From: CBDDCX01 sp965226925
GTDB taxonomy: Bacteria; Gemmatimonadota; Gemmatimonadetes; Longimicrobiales; Gaopeijiaceae
Length of the DNA stretch: 64,000 nucleotides
Assembly (NCBI GenBank): GCA_965226925.1
Contig: CBDDEN010000003.1
Location: 1-64,000 of the forward strand
Direction: 5' to 3'
A model generated the notes under the pieces. It made no database searches. It saw nothing but the letters and a program-made list of their open reading frames with translations, and had not been told where the DNA came from. Shown here piece after piece: positions 7,241-16,539 of this stretch. How positions within the stretch are numbered: the stretch's first letter is position 1; every line of letters begins with the position of its first letter. The position numbers and the translations under genes are program-made.

Positions 7241-8368
7241 GTGACCACAGTTCGCTGCCGACTCTTCGTGATGGTCGGCCTGCTGGCCACTCTGGCCATC
7301 TCGGCCTGCAGCTTCACCGATGGTGTCGCCGGTGTCGTCGCCCAAGACGAGCCGGGGCCTGGCGACGTCCTGATATGCAGCATCCCCCAGGATTTGCTGT
7401 TCGCCACGGGTGTGCAACGCGATGGGATTCCTGCCCTCAGCGATCCGGCCTTGGTGGCCGTCGACGGGCCGGGGCTGTCCTACCTCCGCGACGACGATCG
7501 CGTCATCGGTTTCGAGGTCGCAGGGACCTACGTCGCGGTGCCCCACAACATCCTGTGGTGGCATGAGATCGTGAACTTCAACAGCCTCGGGATCCCGCTG
7601 GCGGTCACCTATTGCCCACTGACCGGCTCCAGCATGGTGTTCAACCGAAGCTCGGTGGGCGACGCCGAATTCGGGGTCTCGGGCCTACTCTTCAACAACA
7701 ATCTGGTGATGTACGAGCGTAAGGAGGAGTCCTCACTGTGGCCCCAGATGATGAGCGGAGCGCGCTGTGGACCCCAGAACGGTCAGATCCTCCAGATGTA
7801 CCCCGCTTCGGAGATGCGTTGGGAGGGGTGGCGTAGTCTCCATCCGGAGACGCTGGTGATCAACGACGAGACCGGCCATGCGCGGGACTACCGACGCTAT
7901 CCCTACGGGGGGTACGAGGCTCCGTCCAACCCGACGCTCCTGTATCCGCAGGGCCCTATCGACTCTCGTCGGCCACCGAAGGAACGTGTCCTGGGGTTCC
8001 CGCCCGTGGTCTACGACGGTGAGGTCATTGGAGGCGCCATCGCCTTTCCGTTCGGCACGCTCGACAACGGCGAGCCGGTACGGGTCATCCGTGACCGCGC
8101 CCGCGGCGGGCCCGTCGTCGTTTTTTGGAATCGGGATGCGCAGGCTGCTGTGGGCTTCAGGCCGACCTACGGCGGCTCCAACATCGAATTCGAGGCACGC
8201 GGAAACGTGATCGTGGATCTGGAGACCGAGAGCGAGTGGACCTTGGAGGGTGTGGCGATATCCGGAGAACTGGCGGGGAGCAGGCTGGAGAGGATCCCCG
8301 AGGCCTATGTGTCTTTTTGGTTCGCCTGGGCCTCCTTCGTGCCGAGTACCGAGATTTGGGGAGACTGA
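7241..8368 (+). CDS. DUF3179 domain lipoprotein
   Basis: 375 residues from GTG 7241, with GGGAG four bases upstream. A lipoprotein signal ends at LAISAC, with lipid cysteine about residue 23. The DUF3179 domain fills the rest: WWHEIVNFNSLGIPLAVTYC at about 107-126 followed by PLTGSSMVFNR, then FGVSGLLFNNNLVMYER and SLWPQMMSGA. DUF3179 proteins are exported and often sit near redox or transport genes; the biochemical role is unknown. It starts a run of three genes on the same strand with the TauE-type permease 68 bases downstream. Confidence 0.85.
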   Translation: MTTVRCRLFVMVGLLATLAISACSFTDGVAGVVAQDEPGPGDVLICSIPQDLLFATGVQRDGIPALSDPALVAVDGPGLSYLRDDDRVIGFEVAGTYVAVPHNILWWHEIVNFNSLGIPLAVTYCPLTGSSMVFNRSSVGDAEFGVSGLLFNNNLVMYERKEESSLWPQMMSGARCGPQNGQILQMYPASEMRWEGWRSLHPETLVINDETGHARDYRRYPYGGYEAPSNPTLLYPQGPIDSRRPPKERVLGFPPVVYDGEVIGGAIAFPFGTLDNGEPVRVIRDRARGGPVVVFWNRDAQAAVGFRPTYGGSNIEFEARGNVIVDLETESEWTLEGVAISGELAGSRLERIPEAYVSFWFAWASFVPSTEIWGD

Positions 8369-8436
8369 GCCGACTCCGGGGGACTCGCCGGGTCTCTTTC
8401 TAGCACGCCGCTTTCCGACACCCAACCTTCGCTCCC

Positions 8437-9323
8437 ATGCGAACCGTGCTCTTCCTCATTTTGGCGGCCCTCGGACTGGTCTACATGGTACGATGGGTTC
8501 ATAGCGTTCGCCGAGATCGGACCGGGCCCGAAGATCGGGGACTGCCGTCGCCGCTGCTGTCCGCCATCGGTTTCGTCACCAACTTCTTCGATACGCTGGG
8601 CATCGGATCCTTCGCGCCTACGACGTCCTGGTACAAGCTCCAACGGCTGGTTCCCGACGAGCGCATTCCGGGGACCATGCACGTTGGTCACACGATTCCC
8701 GTCGTCGCGCAGGCGTTCATCTTCATCGCGATCATCGAAGTCGACATGATCGCGCTCAGCACGCTCGTCGGTGCATCGGTGCTGGGAGCCTGGTTGGGAG
8801 CCGGCGTGGTGGCGCGATGGCCGCGGCGTCGAATCCAGATCGGGATGGGCATCGCCCTTCTGCTGGCCGGGGCGACGTTCGTCATGGCGAACCTGGGATT
8901 CGCGCCCGTGGGTGGCGATGCGATCGGCCTCGGCTGTGCGGCGCTCGCGGTCGGCATGACCTGCTTCTTCATCCTCGGTGCGGTCATGACGCTTGGGATC
9001 GGGATGTATGCGCCCGCGACGATCGTGATCAGCCTGCTCGGACTGAATCCGGTCGTGGCGTGCCCCATCATGATGGGAGCCTCCGCGTTTCTCATGCCCG
9101 TGGCGTCCGTGCGTTTCCTCGCGGCGACGCCTACGAGCATCGGCCCGCCCTCGGGCTCGCCCTGGGCGGGGTACCCGCCGTGCTCATCGCTGCGTTCATC
9201 GTCGGCTCGCTACCGCTGACTACCATGCGGTGGTTGGTCGTGGTCGTCGTGACGTATGCGGCCCTGGCCATGCTCCGGTCCGCCTGGGTGGAACGCTTAG
9301 TGCCGGTGCCCGAGGCGCCCTGA
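8437..9323 (+). pseudogene. TauE/SafE-family membrane permease, frameshifted
   Basis: The first frame reads a 4-toluene-sulfonate/sulfite-exporter-type permease with several membrane helices (AIGFVTNFFDTLGIGSFAPT, later PVVAQAFIFIAIIEVDMIAL). After VRFL at about 9118 it becomes nonsense and stops at 9219. The +2 frame then continues the family sequence (RPALGLALGGVPAVLIAAF, TTMRWLVVVVVTYAALAML) to the TGA at 9323. One missing base at 9118-9121 restores a protein of about 295 residues. Either a sequencing error or a recent inactivating deletion; coding character is intact on both sides. Confidence 0.75.
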
Positions 9324-9467
9324 CCCACCCCGAGCCGGCCCCTCTTTGCCACTTGGGGGGCAGGCGAGGCCACACCCCCGTTTCTGTCGCGCGTCAACCT
9401 GTAGCCCGTATGTTGCAGCTTCGCGGTGAGTCGCGAGCCACGGTTCAACACAGACGGAGGTGGTCCA

Positions 9468-10865
9468 GTGTCACGTAGACGGTCTTGGTCGACGGGAGCA
9501 TGGGTCCTTGCGGCCCTGAGCATCCCCGCTTTTGCCTTGGCTCAAACGTCGGGAGGTCGGACGTCGGCCACACATCCCAGACCCCTGGGGCTCCAGGGAA
9601 GCACAAACGTCGAGATTCTGTCCCACCTGACCCTCGGCGCAAAGTACACGACCGGTGACATCGAGCTCGAACAGGATCCGGAGAGACCGTACGCCTACGT
9701 TTCGCGCCTGCGCGAGACCGGGTTCGACATCGTCAATCTCGAGGACCCCGACAACGCCGAGATCATCTACGAATGGCGCATCGAGAACTCGCCGCTCCAT
9801 CAGGGAAGGGGGGCCGTCGACGGGAAGTACTTCAAGCTCGACGACCGCTACTACTACTTGCAGTCCACCCAGTTCGGGAGCGGCGGTCCGGACTCGGAGG
9901 TCGCCGGGGTCGTGTTCGACGTGACCGATCTTCCCGACGTCTCGCGGGTGCGAGAGGTGCGGCGGTTCAGGGTTCCCGACGCGCCGGGGGGCTTCCACAA
10001 CACCTTCATCTACAAACACTCGGACGGCCGGGTGATCCTCTTCGCGACCTCGAGCGGCACAAAGCTGTACGACCTGGGGAGATTCGTCGCGGGTGCCGAC
10101 GATCAGGGGTTGATCGGTACGATCGGCGTTCCGGAGAATCCGGGAGACCTGTCGACCGGGTACCATGACCTCTACGCCATGTTCGACCCTTCCACCCAGC
10201 AGGACCGCTTCTACGGTGCGGGCGGTGGCGGGTACTATGTTTGGGATATCTCCAGTCCTGAGAACCCCGAGATCCAATTCACGATCACCGGCGTCGCGGG
10301 CTTCAACTGGGGACACACCTTCACGCCGACCCCCGACGGTCGCTACGCGATCGGCGAGGCCGAGTGGCAGTATCAGCCTCTGCGTGTTTTCGATCTGGGG
10401 CCGGGCAACCAGGCGGCGGCCCGGGGTGAGATGCTCAACATCAACCGCGCCATCGGGGCGTGGACCGCCGACTGGGAGACGGTGGCTCACAACCACGAGG
10501 TACGCTGGCCTTATGTGTTCGTCTCGGGCTACGAGACCGGGCTTTCGGTCTTCAACATGATGGACCCCACGAACCCGTACACGGTCGGCTATTACGACAT
10601 ATTCGACGGTCCCCACAACGCGGGAAGCATGGGAAATCCCAGCGGTGGCGGGAACTTCACATGGGGCATCTACGACGGTGCCTGGGGTGTGGACGTCCGC
10701 AACCACGACGGGCTCATCGTCATCAGCGATATGACCACGGGCTTCTGGGCGTTCCGCATGGACGGATTCGAGGGCTGGAACGGACACGATTGGGGCATGC
10801 CCAACAGCTCGAGCGTACAGGACTACGACAACGGACCCGACGGGGTCCAGAGACCGATTTCCTGA
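9468..10865 (+). CDS. secreted beta-propeller protein (LVIVD-repeat type)
   Basis: 465 residues from GTG 9468, preferred to ATG 9426 because GGAGGTGG lies just upstream and a clean signal peptide follows (WVLAALSIPAFALAQ). The mature protein contains repeated blade-like segments such as FDIVNLEDPDNAEI, VVFDVTDLPDVSRV, YYVWDISSPENPEI and LSVFNMMDPTNPYTV, the hallmark of LVIVD-type propellers. These bind surface or extracellular partners and have no known catalysis. It is followed after 71 bases by a secreted amidohydrolase on the same strand, probably one transcript. Confidence 0.75.
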   Translation: MSRRRSWSTGAWVLAALSIPAFALAQTSGGRTSATHPRPLGLQGSTNVEILSHLTLGAKYTTGDIELEQDPERPYAYVSRLRETGFDIVNLEDPDNAEIIYEWRIENSPLHQGRGAVDGKYFKLDDRYYYLQSTQFGSGGPDSEVAGVVFDVTDLPDVSRVREVRRFRVPDAPGGFHNTFIYKHSDGRVILFATSSGTKLYDLGRFVAGADDQGLIGTIGVPENPGDLSTGYHDLYAMFDPSTQQDRFYGAGGGGYYVWDISSPENPEIQFTITGVAGFNWGHTFTPTPDGRYAIGEAEWQYQPLRVFDLGPGNQAAARGEMLNINRAIGAWTADWETVAHNHEVRWPYVFVSGYETGLSVFNMMDPTNPYTVGYYDIFDGPHNAGSMGNPSGGGNFTWGIYDGAWGVDVRNHDGLIVISDMTTGFWAFRMDGFEGWNGHDWGMPNSSSVQDYDNGPDGVQRPIS

Positions 10866-10936
10866 CGGGTAGGGGCACTCTGGAGGCATTTTCGCGGCGC
10901 TGCCGTGATTCGCACACGATTCACCGGAGTCGAGAG

Positions 10937-12259
10937 ATGACGATCGTATCGCTGGCTCGACGAGCACTGTTCGTCTCCGGGTTGATGCTTGTCACCGCAT
11001 CCGCGGGTGTCGCTCAGGTGACCGCGATCCGGGCCGGTCGGCTGGTCGACCCCGAGGCGGGCACGATCGCGACCAACCAGATCATCCTGGTCGAGGGAGG
11101 AGTCTTCCAGGCCATCGGCTCCAGCGTCGCGATCCCCGGCGGGGCCGAGGTCATCGACCTGTCGGAGCTCACGATCGTTCCGGGTCTTGTGGATGCGCAC
11201 AACCACCTCGCGCTCACCTACAAGGAGGATCCCGAGAGTAACGTCTATTACCTGACGTACGTTCTGGAGAGCACGGCCCTGCGCGCGATCCAGGCGGCAT
11301 CGAACGGAATGCAGATGCTGTCGTCGGGCTTCACGATCGTTCGCGACATGGGGAACAACGGGAACTACGCCGACACGGCGCTCCGACAGGCCATCGAGCA
11401 GGGGTGGCTTCCGGGGCCGATGATCATCAACTCGGGAATCATCATCGGAGGCATGGGGGGACAATTCTCACCGACTCCCGAGATGGGCGTCGACCGGGAC
11501 ATCGTCTATCCGGAGTACCTGGACGCGGACACGCGGGACGAGATCATCAAGGCGGTCCGAAAGAACGCGCTCTACGGGGCGACCGTCATCAAGATCTGCG
11601 TGGACTGCAAGCCGTGGGCGTACTCGGTCGACGACATTCGGCTCTTCATCGAGGAGGCGGCGCAGATCGGGCTCAAGGTGGAGGGTCACGTTCAGACGGT
11701 GCGGGGAGCGGACCGGGCCATCGAGGCCGGAATCTGGTCCATCGCCCACGACAGCGGGCTGAACGACGAGATGCACAAGCGGATGGCGGAGAAGGGGATA
11801 TTCCGCGCCGGGACCGAGACACCCATCACGCTCGTGGGACACACGTCCGAGGCCCGTTACGAGCGGACGCTCGCCCGGCTCAAGAACGCTTATGACAACG
11901 GCGTGCCTCTGACCTACTCCACCGACGCGGATTACTACGTACCGGGCATGACCCGAGGCGAAGTCGCCATCGAGTTCATCCGGACGTGGCAGGACGCGGG
12001 GATCCCGGACGTCGACATCCTGCGTGCCATGACCGTGACCGGCTACAAGGTGAGCGAGACCGAGGACGAGCGCGGACCCATCAAGGTGGGTTTGGCAGCC
12101 GACCTGATCGCCGTGACGGGCAATCCTCTCGAAGACATCGACACACTACGCGACGTTCGCTTCGTGATGAAAGACGGTGTCGTGTTCAAGAAGGACGGCG
12201 TCATGACTCCCGAGGACTTCTTCCACGGCGGTCCGGTGAACGGCTGGAGGATCCGCTAA
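10937..12259 (+). CDS. secreted amidohydrolase-family metalloenzyme
   Basis: 440 residues from ATG 10937. A signal peptide (ALFVSGLMLVTASAGVAQ) precedes an imidazolonepropionase-like amidohydrolase barrel. Metal ligands are visible: H-x-H in VDAHNH (about 87-90), the bridging lysine in ATVIKICVDCK (about 215-220), histidines in EGHVQTV and SIAHDSG, and aspartate in YSTDADYY. The C-terminal KVGLAADLIAVTGNPLEDI is the usual small beta-sandwich. Substrate is unknown; exported relatives hydrolyse dipeptides, cyclic amides or organophosphates. The set of ligands is complete, so it is likely active. Confidence 0.85.
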   Translation: MTIVSLARRALFVSGLMLVTASAGVAQVTAIRAGRLVDPEAGTIATNQIILVEGGVFQAIGSSVAIPGGAEVIDLSELTIVPGLVDAHNHLALTYKEDPESNVYYLTYVLESTALRAIQAASNGMQMLSSGFTIVRDMGNNGNYADTALRQAIEQGWLPGPMIINSGIIIGGMGGQFSPTPEMGVDRDIVYPEYLDADTRDEIIKAVRKNALYGATVIKICVDCKPWAYSVDDIRLFIEEAAQIGLKVEGHVQTVRGADRAIEAGIWSIAHDSGLNDEMHKRMAEKGIFRAGTETPITLVGHTSEARYERTLARLKNAYDNGVPLTYSTDADYYVPGMTRGEVAIEFIRTWQDAGIPDVDILRAMTVTGYKVSETEDERGPIKVGLAADLIAVTGNPLEDIDTLRDVRFVMKDGVVFKKDGVMTPEDFFHGGPVNGWRIR

Positions 12260-12272
12260 CCGACCGACCGCG

Positions 12273-13133
12273 TTACCCCCGTGCGTGCCAGGCGGCCAGA
12301 ATTTCCGCCTCCAGCGCGAGCGTGAGCCCGGAGCGTTGCCGGGTCTCCCATTCGTCGGCCCACGTCAGGAACCAATCCAGGGTCTCCTTGGCGCTGACCG
12401 CCAGAGACCGGAACCGGAGGCCCGCGGCCACCGAACGCTGACGGCTGATGAGTCCGAATCCGGTGCCGCCCCCGATGCTCATGCCCGGAGGGCCCGGATA
12501 GTCGTCGCGCGGAGGCCACCAGAGCGGTAGCTCCCTCCAAGGGTAGACCGTGTGCTCGGCGAGGAAGTCGGCGTCGAGCCAGGTGAATCGGGTCGGCGCG
12601 CTCGTCACGGCACGAACGCCGTACAAGAACTCCGCGATGGACAGCTCGGCCTCGGGTCCCACGGCGTTGTACGTACCGAACGTTCTCTCATTCAAGAGAT
12701 GGACTACAAAGTCCGCCAGATCCCTCGCGTCGATGATCTGAACCGGATCGGTCGGGTCGCCGGGAGCCAGCACTTCGCCGCCTCCGTTGATGCGCTGGAG
12801 CCAGTAAGAGAAATGAGTCGAACGATCGCCCGGACCCACGATCCAGGTGGGCCGCACGACGGTCGTTCTCTCGGAGAAGACGGCGCGTACCTCCCGCTCG
12901 CATTGGGCCTTGAGGGGCCCGTAGTACGAGCTGACGTCTTCGGTCGTCGGATCCTCGAGGACCGCCGTGGGAGCGTTCTCGTCCATGTCGACGATGTTGT
13001 ACGTCGCGTAGGGATCCGTGGTCGATATGTACAAGTACTGATCCACCGCGTCCTTGAAGGAGGGCAGAGTCACCCACCGGCAGCCGTTTCCCGGGCGTTC
13101 CCGGATGGGCCTCGCGGTGAGCTCCAACGGCAA
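12273..13133 (-). pseudogene. 5'-truncated NAD-dependent epimerase/reductase
   Basis: The frame codes for the middle and end of an SDR-like epimerase: VDQYLYISTTDPYA near the start, the catalytic-type SYYGPLKAQCE (Y-x-x-x-K), VVRPTWIVGPGDRS, VQIIDARDLADFVVHLL. The N-terminal Rossmann GxxGxxG region is absent. Family sequence begins at about 13055; codons from there to 13133 do not fit. The missing 5' end abuts the missing 5' end of the oppositely oriented propeller fragment, so one deletion seems to have removed both starts. Confidence 0.8.
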
Positions 13134-13266
13134 GTACCTCTATATCCATGTCGCCGGCAACACCATCGACGTGTACGACTCCGAGACGTACGAACATCTG
13201 AAGACCGTCGATGTCGGCGGAGACATGAGGGGTTGGGTGTTCCTTCCCGGGACCGACGGCCAGTAG
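13054..13266 (+). pseudogene. C-terminal stub of a beta-propeller, Qhp beta-subunit-like
   Basis: From about 13108 the frame reads GLAVSSNGKYLYIHVAGNTI followed by DVYDSETYEHLKTVDV and GWVFLPG, the last blade of a YVTN-type propeller. This type is used as the beta subunit of quinohemoprotein amine dehydrogenase and as the heavy chain of methylamine dehydrogenase. Everything upstream is gone; 13054-13107 is junction sequence without propeller character. The ABC exporter starts 55 bases downstream. Calling it the Qhp beta subunit depends on that context. Confidence 0.55.
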
Positions 13267-13320
13267 GAGGGTCGCTTCCGGTATCCTCGAGCGGCTGAGG
13301 TTCTGATCCGGGACCCGAAG

Positions 13321-15084
13321 ATGGAACAGGATCGTTCCGACCTGAGACGCGTCCTGGCCTACGTCGCTCCATATTGGCGTCGTCTGGTCCTCGTCCTGGT
13401 GTTGAGCCTCTCCGGGACCGTCCTGTCGCTCTTCATCCCGTACCTGTCCAAGCTCCTCGTCGATTCCGCGCTCCTGGGGCGCGACCTGAGCGCCCTTGCG
13501 CGTATTACGGGGCTCTTCGTCGGCATCACGGCGGCCTCCTTCGTCATTAACGTCGTCAGCGGCTTACGGTATACGCGTGTTTCGGCCGATATCCTGTTCG
13601 ACATGCGGCTGGAGCTCTACCGGCACCTGCAGCGGTTGTCGCCCCGTTTCTACGCCGGCACGACCTTGGGCGAGATCGTGTCGCGGATCAACAGCGATAT
13701 AAGCGAGATCCAGCGCGTCGCCTCGGAGACGGCCCTGGCATGGCTCGGGAACGTCATCTTCCTGGTCGGAACGGTGGCCATGCTGCTCTGGCTCGACGCC
13801 CGACTCTTCCTGGTGAGCCTGATCACCATGCCCCCGAGCCTGTGGGCGCTGGTCCGTTTTCGCAGGAGGCTCGAGGTGAGCGTTGCCGATCTGCGGCAAC
13901 GCAGCGCCGACATCGGCACGTTCCTCATCGAGACGCTCCAGGGGATGAAGCTCGTCGTCGCCTCGAACGCCCAGGGGCGCGAGGTGTCGCGCTTCAGCGG
14001 GAAGAACGATTCGTTCGTGGATTCTCTCATGTCGATGAGATGGCTGACCTACCTGGCGGGCGGGCTTCCCGGTCTGATCCTCTCGGCCGGCACGGCAATC
14101 GTCTTCCTCTATGGCGGATCACGCGTAATCGGCGGAGCGATCTCGTTGGGTACGTTCGTAGCCTTCATGGCGTACCAGATGCGGCTGCTCTCTCCGGTCC
14201 AAGGCCTGATGGGTCTGTGGGCCAACTTCGCCACGGCCAAGGTGTCTCTCCGGCGCGTGCACGAGATTATGGATGTAGATCCGGAGGTCGTGGAATCGGA
14301 GGCGCCGGTCGCGCTGAACCACCCGAGGGGCGACGTGGCGTTCGAGTCGGTGACGTTTTCGTTCGACCGAGGCGGTCCGGTCCTGGAGGACATCTCCTTC
14401 GAAGTGGGCCAGGGTGAAATCCTCGCGATTGTCGGTCCCAGTGGTGGTGGCAAGTCGACCGTCTCGGACCTCCTGGCGCGTCATCTCGATCCCGATGCCG
14501 GTCGAATACTCCTCGACGGTCACGATCTCAAGGATCTGTCGCTCGCCGACATCCGGCGCTGCGTCGTTACCGTGGATCAGCAACCCTTCGTGTTCAATAC
14601 CTCGATCGCGGAGAACATCGCGTACGCACGCCCCGACGCCTCGAAAGATGAGGTTTCGGCGGTCGCCGAGGCGGCCGGGTTGTCCGAGTTCATCGCCCGG
14701 CTTCCGGACGGACTCGAAACGACGGTGGGGGATCGCGGGTTGGCGATCTCGGCCGGGGAGCGGCAGCGCATTGCGGTGGCCCGGGCGCTGCTCGCCGATC
14801 CGGCGGTGCTCGTGCTCGACGAAGCGACGGCGTCCCTGGACCCGGTCGCCCAGGGTCAGGTCATCCAGGGGTACGAAGCGGTCATGCGGAACCGTACGAC
14901 CGTGCTCATCACGCATCGTCTGGAGCTGGCCCGACGGGCCGACCGCGTGCTCGTGATCGACGGTGCGCGAATCGTCGCGGAGGGTGCGCCCCAGGCGCTC
15001 CAAGATCGTCCAGGGCCCTTCCGTGACCTCTTCGGCTCCGACGCACATGGGGCCGCGACCGTGAGCGGTCGGACTCCCGCGTGA
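13321..15084 (+). CDS. ABC exporter (permease fused to ATPase), QhpF-like by context
   Basis: 587 residues. Six membrane helices fill about residues 15-310, followed by an ATPase domain with Walker A GPSGGGKST (about 373-381), signature ISAGERQRIAVARAL, Walker B VLVLDEATASLD and H-loop TVLITHRLEL. It has no peptidase C39 domain. Its stop overlaps the start of a cytoplasmic subtilisin-like protease by four bases. This pairing, just behind a propeller stub, matches the exporter that moves the gamma subunit of quinohemoprotein amine dehydrogenase across the inner membrane. A lipid or peptide exporter of another kind is the alternative. Confidence 0.8.
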   Translation: MEQDRSDLRRVLAYVAPYWRRLVLVLVLSLSGTVLSLFIPYLSKLLVDSALLGRDLSALARITGLFVGITAASFVINVVSGLRYTRVSADILFDMRLELYRHLQRLSPRFYAGTTLGEIVSRINSDISEIQRVASETALAWLGNVIFLVGTVAMLLWLDARLFLVSLITMPPSLWALVRFRRRLEVSVADLRQRSADIGTFLIETLQGMKLVVASNAQGREVSRFSGKNDSFVDSLMSMRWLTYLAGGLPGLILSAGTAIVFLYGGSRVIGGAISLGTFVAFMAYQMRLLSPVQGLMGLWANFATAKVSLRRVHEIMDVDPEVVESEAPVALNHPRGDVAFESVTFSFDRGGPVLEDISFEVGQGEILAIVGPSGGGKSTVSDLLARHLDPDAGRILLDGHDLKDLSLADIRRCVVTVDQQPFVFNTSIAENIAYARPDASKDEVSAVAEAAGLSEFIARLPDGLETTVGDRGLAISAGERQRIAVARALLADPAVLVLDEATASLDPVAQGQVIQGYEAVMRNRTTVLITHRLELARRADRVLVIDGARIVAEGAPQALQDRPGPFRDLFGSDAHGAATVSGRTPA

Positions 15085-15830
15085 GCGACTCCCCGGCGAG
15101 TTCCGCCTGGGAGGCACGGATCTCCCTTGCGCATCCGGCGCTGGTGGGACGCACGGGAAGGGGGGTCGTCGTAGCGGTGATCGACAGCGGTGTGCACGCG
15201 GACCATCCCCACGTGGAAGGCGTGATCGGAGGCATCGCGATCGAGGAGGACGGGGAGCGCCACAACGACTACGTGGACCGGCTCGGCCACGGAACCGCGG
15301 TCACGGCAGCGATCAAGGAAAAAGCGCCCGACGCGGAGATCCACGCGATCAAGGTGTTCGGGCGTACCCTGTCGACCTCCACGGGTGCGTTGGTACAGGC
15401 CATCGACGAGGCCATAGAGCGGGGCGCCCGTCTCGTCAACCTCAGCCTCGGGACCGCCAGGCCCGAGCACGAGCTGACGCTGTGGGCCGCCGTGAACCGA
15501 GCACGAGCACGGGGAGCCGTGCTTGTGTCACCGAAGGCACATGAGGGACGCTCTTGGCTGCCGGGGAGCTTGGGGGGAGCGGCCGGCGTGGTGCTGGACT
15601 GGGGATGTCCGAGGGATCAACTCCGGGTCGTGCGTGCCGAGGACCAGGAGCCCGTCTTCGTCGCATCCGGACTTCCGCGCCCCATTCCCGGGGTCTCTCC
15701 GGAACACAACCTGAAGGGAGTGAGCTTCGCGGCGGCGAACGCCACGGGCATGTTGGCGTGTCTCATGCAGGATCGTCCGGAACTCGAAACCGTGTCCGAT
15801 ATCCTGGTCCTGCTCGAGGATCTCGACTGA
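15081..15830 (+). CDS. cytoplasmic subtilisin-like (S8) protease, QhpE-like by context
   Basis: 249 residues from GTG 15081, inside the exporter stop (GTGA). No signal peptide is present. Catalytic residues are Asp35 (VVAVIDSGVHADHP), His70 (DRLGHGTAVTAA) and Ser215 (LKGVSFAAANATG), in a compact domain without prosegment. S8 proteases of this size without export signal are maturation proteases. In the Qhp pathway such a protease cuts the leader from the cross-linked gamma subunit before export. No gamma subunit or radical-SAM gene is found here, so the present substrate is unknown. Confidence 0.82.
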   Translation: MSDSPASSAWEARISLAHPALVGRTGRGVVVAVIDSGVHADHPHVEGVIGGIAIEEDGERHNDYVDRLGHGTAVTAAIKEKAPDAEIHAIKVFGRTLSTSTGALVQAIDEAIERGARLVNLSLGTARPEHELTLWAAVNRARARGAVLVSPKAHEGRSWLPGSLGGAAGVVLDWGCPRDQLRVVRAEDQEPVFVASGLPRPIPGVSPEHNLKGVSFAAANATGMLACLMQDRPELETVSDILVLLEDLD

Positions 15831-15833
15831 GGA

Positions 15834-16373
15834 TCAGGGGCCGCGGTTGTTGCCGCTCGAGATCAAGGTCTTGAGCAGCGACATCGTACTGAGGTCATCC
15901 TCGCGTCCCTTGAACAACTTGGCCAGCTCGCGGAACTCGGGAGCCTTGGCGATCTCGGCACCGAAAGTGGGGAGCATCGCCACCAGAGTAGGATCGCACA
16001 CCTTCATGGTGAGTGCGTTGTCCTGACCATTCGGGGCTCCACGCGTACCGAGCGACTTCCGGATCTTCTGCTTGAGAGTCGGCCCGAGTGCCGTGCCGAT
16101 CTCCGTGCACTGCTCGGCGGCATCGTCGTTCATAGGGTTCACCTCCGCGTACACCCAGCCGACCAATAGGCCGAGCAGCAGCGACAGCCGTAGGCCGTGG
16201 ACGGCGGCGGTGCGATTCCGGAAGCGGTCGCGCTTCGAACGCTTGAGATTGTCTCGTTTTGAGTCGAGGGTTTGGCCGGAGTGAGGCGATCTGCGACCAC
16301 GCCATACGAACGGGACGTCGACCACCGGAAGCGTGGCAGCGTCTTCCCATTGCTTTATGCGAGGATGCATCAT
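15834..16373 (-). CDS. hypothetical protein, probably exported
   Basis: 179 residues in the longest form, convergent with the S8 protease gene. A hydrophobic segment LRLSLLLGLLVGWVYA (about 61-76) could be a signal or anchor. A shorter form starting at ATG 16133 has an excellent GGAGGT seven bases upstream and would give a 99-residue cytoplasmic protein. The shared C-terminal part is helical, with two cysteines (EQCTEIG, MKVCDPT). No family is recognised. The choice of start decides whether it is exported. Confidence 0.5.
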   Translation of the reverse strand: MMHPRIKQWEDAATLPVVDVPFVWRGRRSPHSGQTLDSKRDNLKRSKRDRFRNRTAAVHGLRLSLLLGLLVGWVYAEVNPMNDDAAEQCTEIGTALGPTLKQKIRKSLGTRGAPNGQDNALTMKVCDPTLVAMLPTFGAEIAKAPEFRELAKLFKGREDDLSTMSLLKTLISSGNNRGP

Positions 16374-16499
16374 GCTACGTCGGAGCTACTCCGGCTCGGG
16401 GGGGGTTCACAGGTGTTCGTGTATTTCAAAGATGTCAACGGTCGAGAGATCCGGCAAACACTATTTGGTCAACCGAGGCGCCTTGAGGCTACAGGGTAG
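16365..16499 (+). CDS. very small ORF, possibly a gene remnant
   Basis: 44 residues; the C-terminal part VFVYFKDVNGREIRQTLFG is protein-like, with good third-position GC. It starts with ATG behind GAGG, but the spacing is too short to be convincing. It runs divergently from the preceding hypothetical gene and 41 bases before the HmuY-like gene. It could be the tail of a gene that lost its 5' end. Confidence 0.22.
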   Translation: MHHATSELLRLGGGSQVFVYFKDVNGREIRQTLFGQPRRLEATG

Positions 16500-16539
16500 C
16501 TTCCGGTAGACTTGTGCCCAACCCCATCGCAGCGAAGCC

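Noticed and set aside
9471..10967. Long 498-codon minus-strand ORF opposite the propeller gene
   Set aside because: It is the antisense shadow of a GC-rich gene; composition is rich in Arg, Val and His with no family pattern, whereas the plus strand has a signal peptide and propeller repeats.
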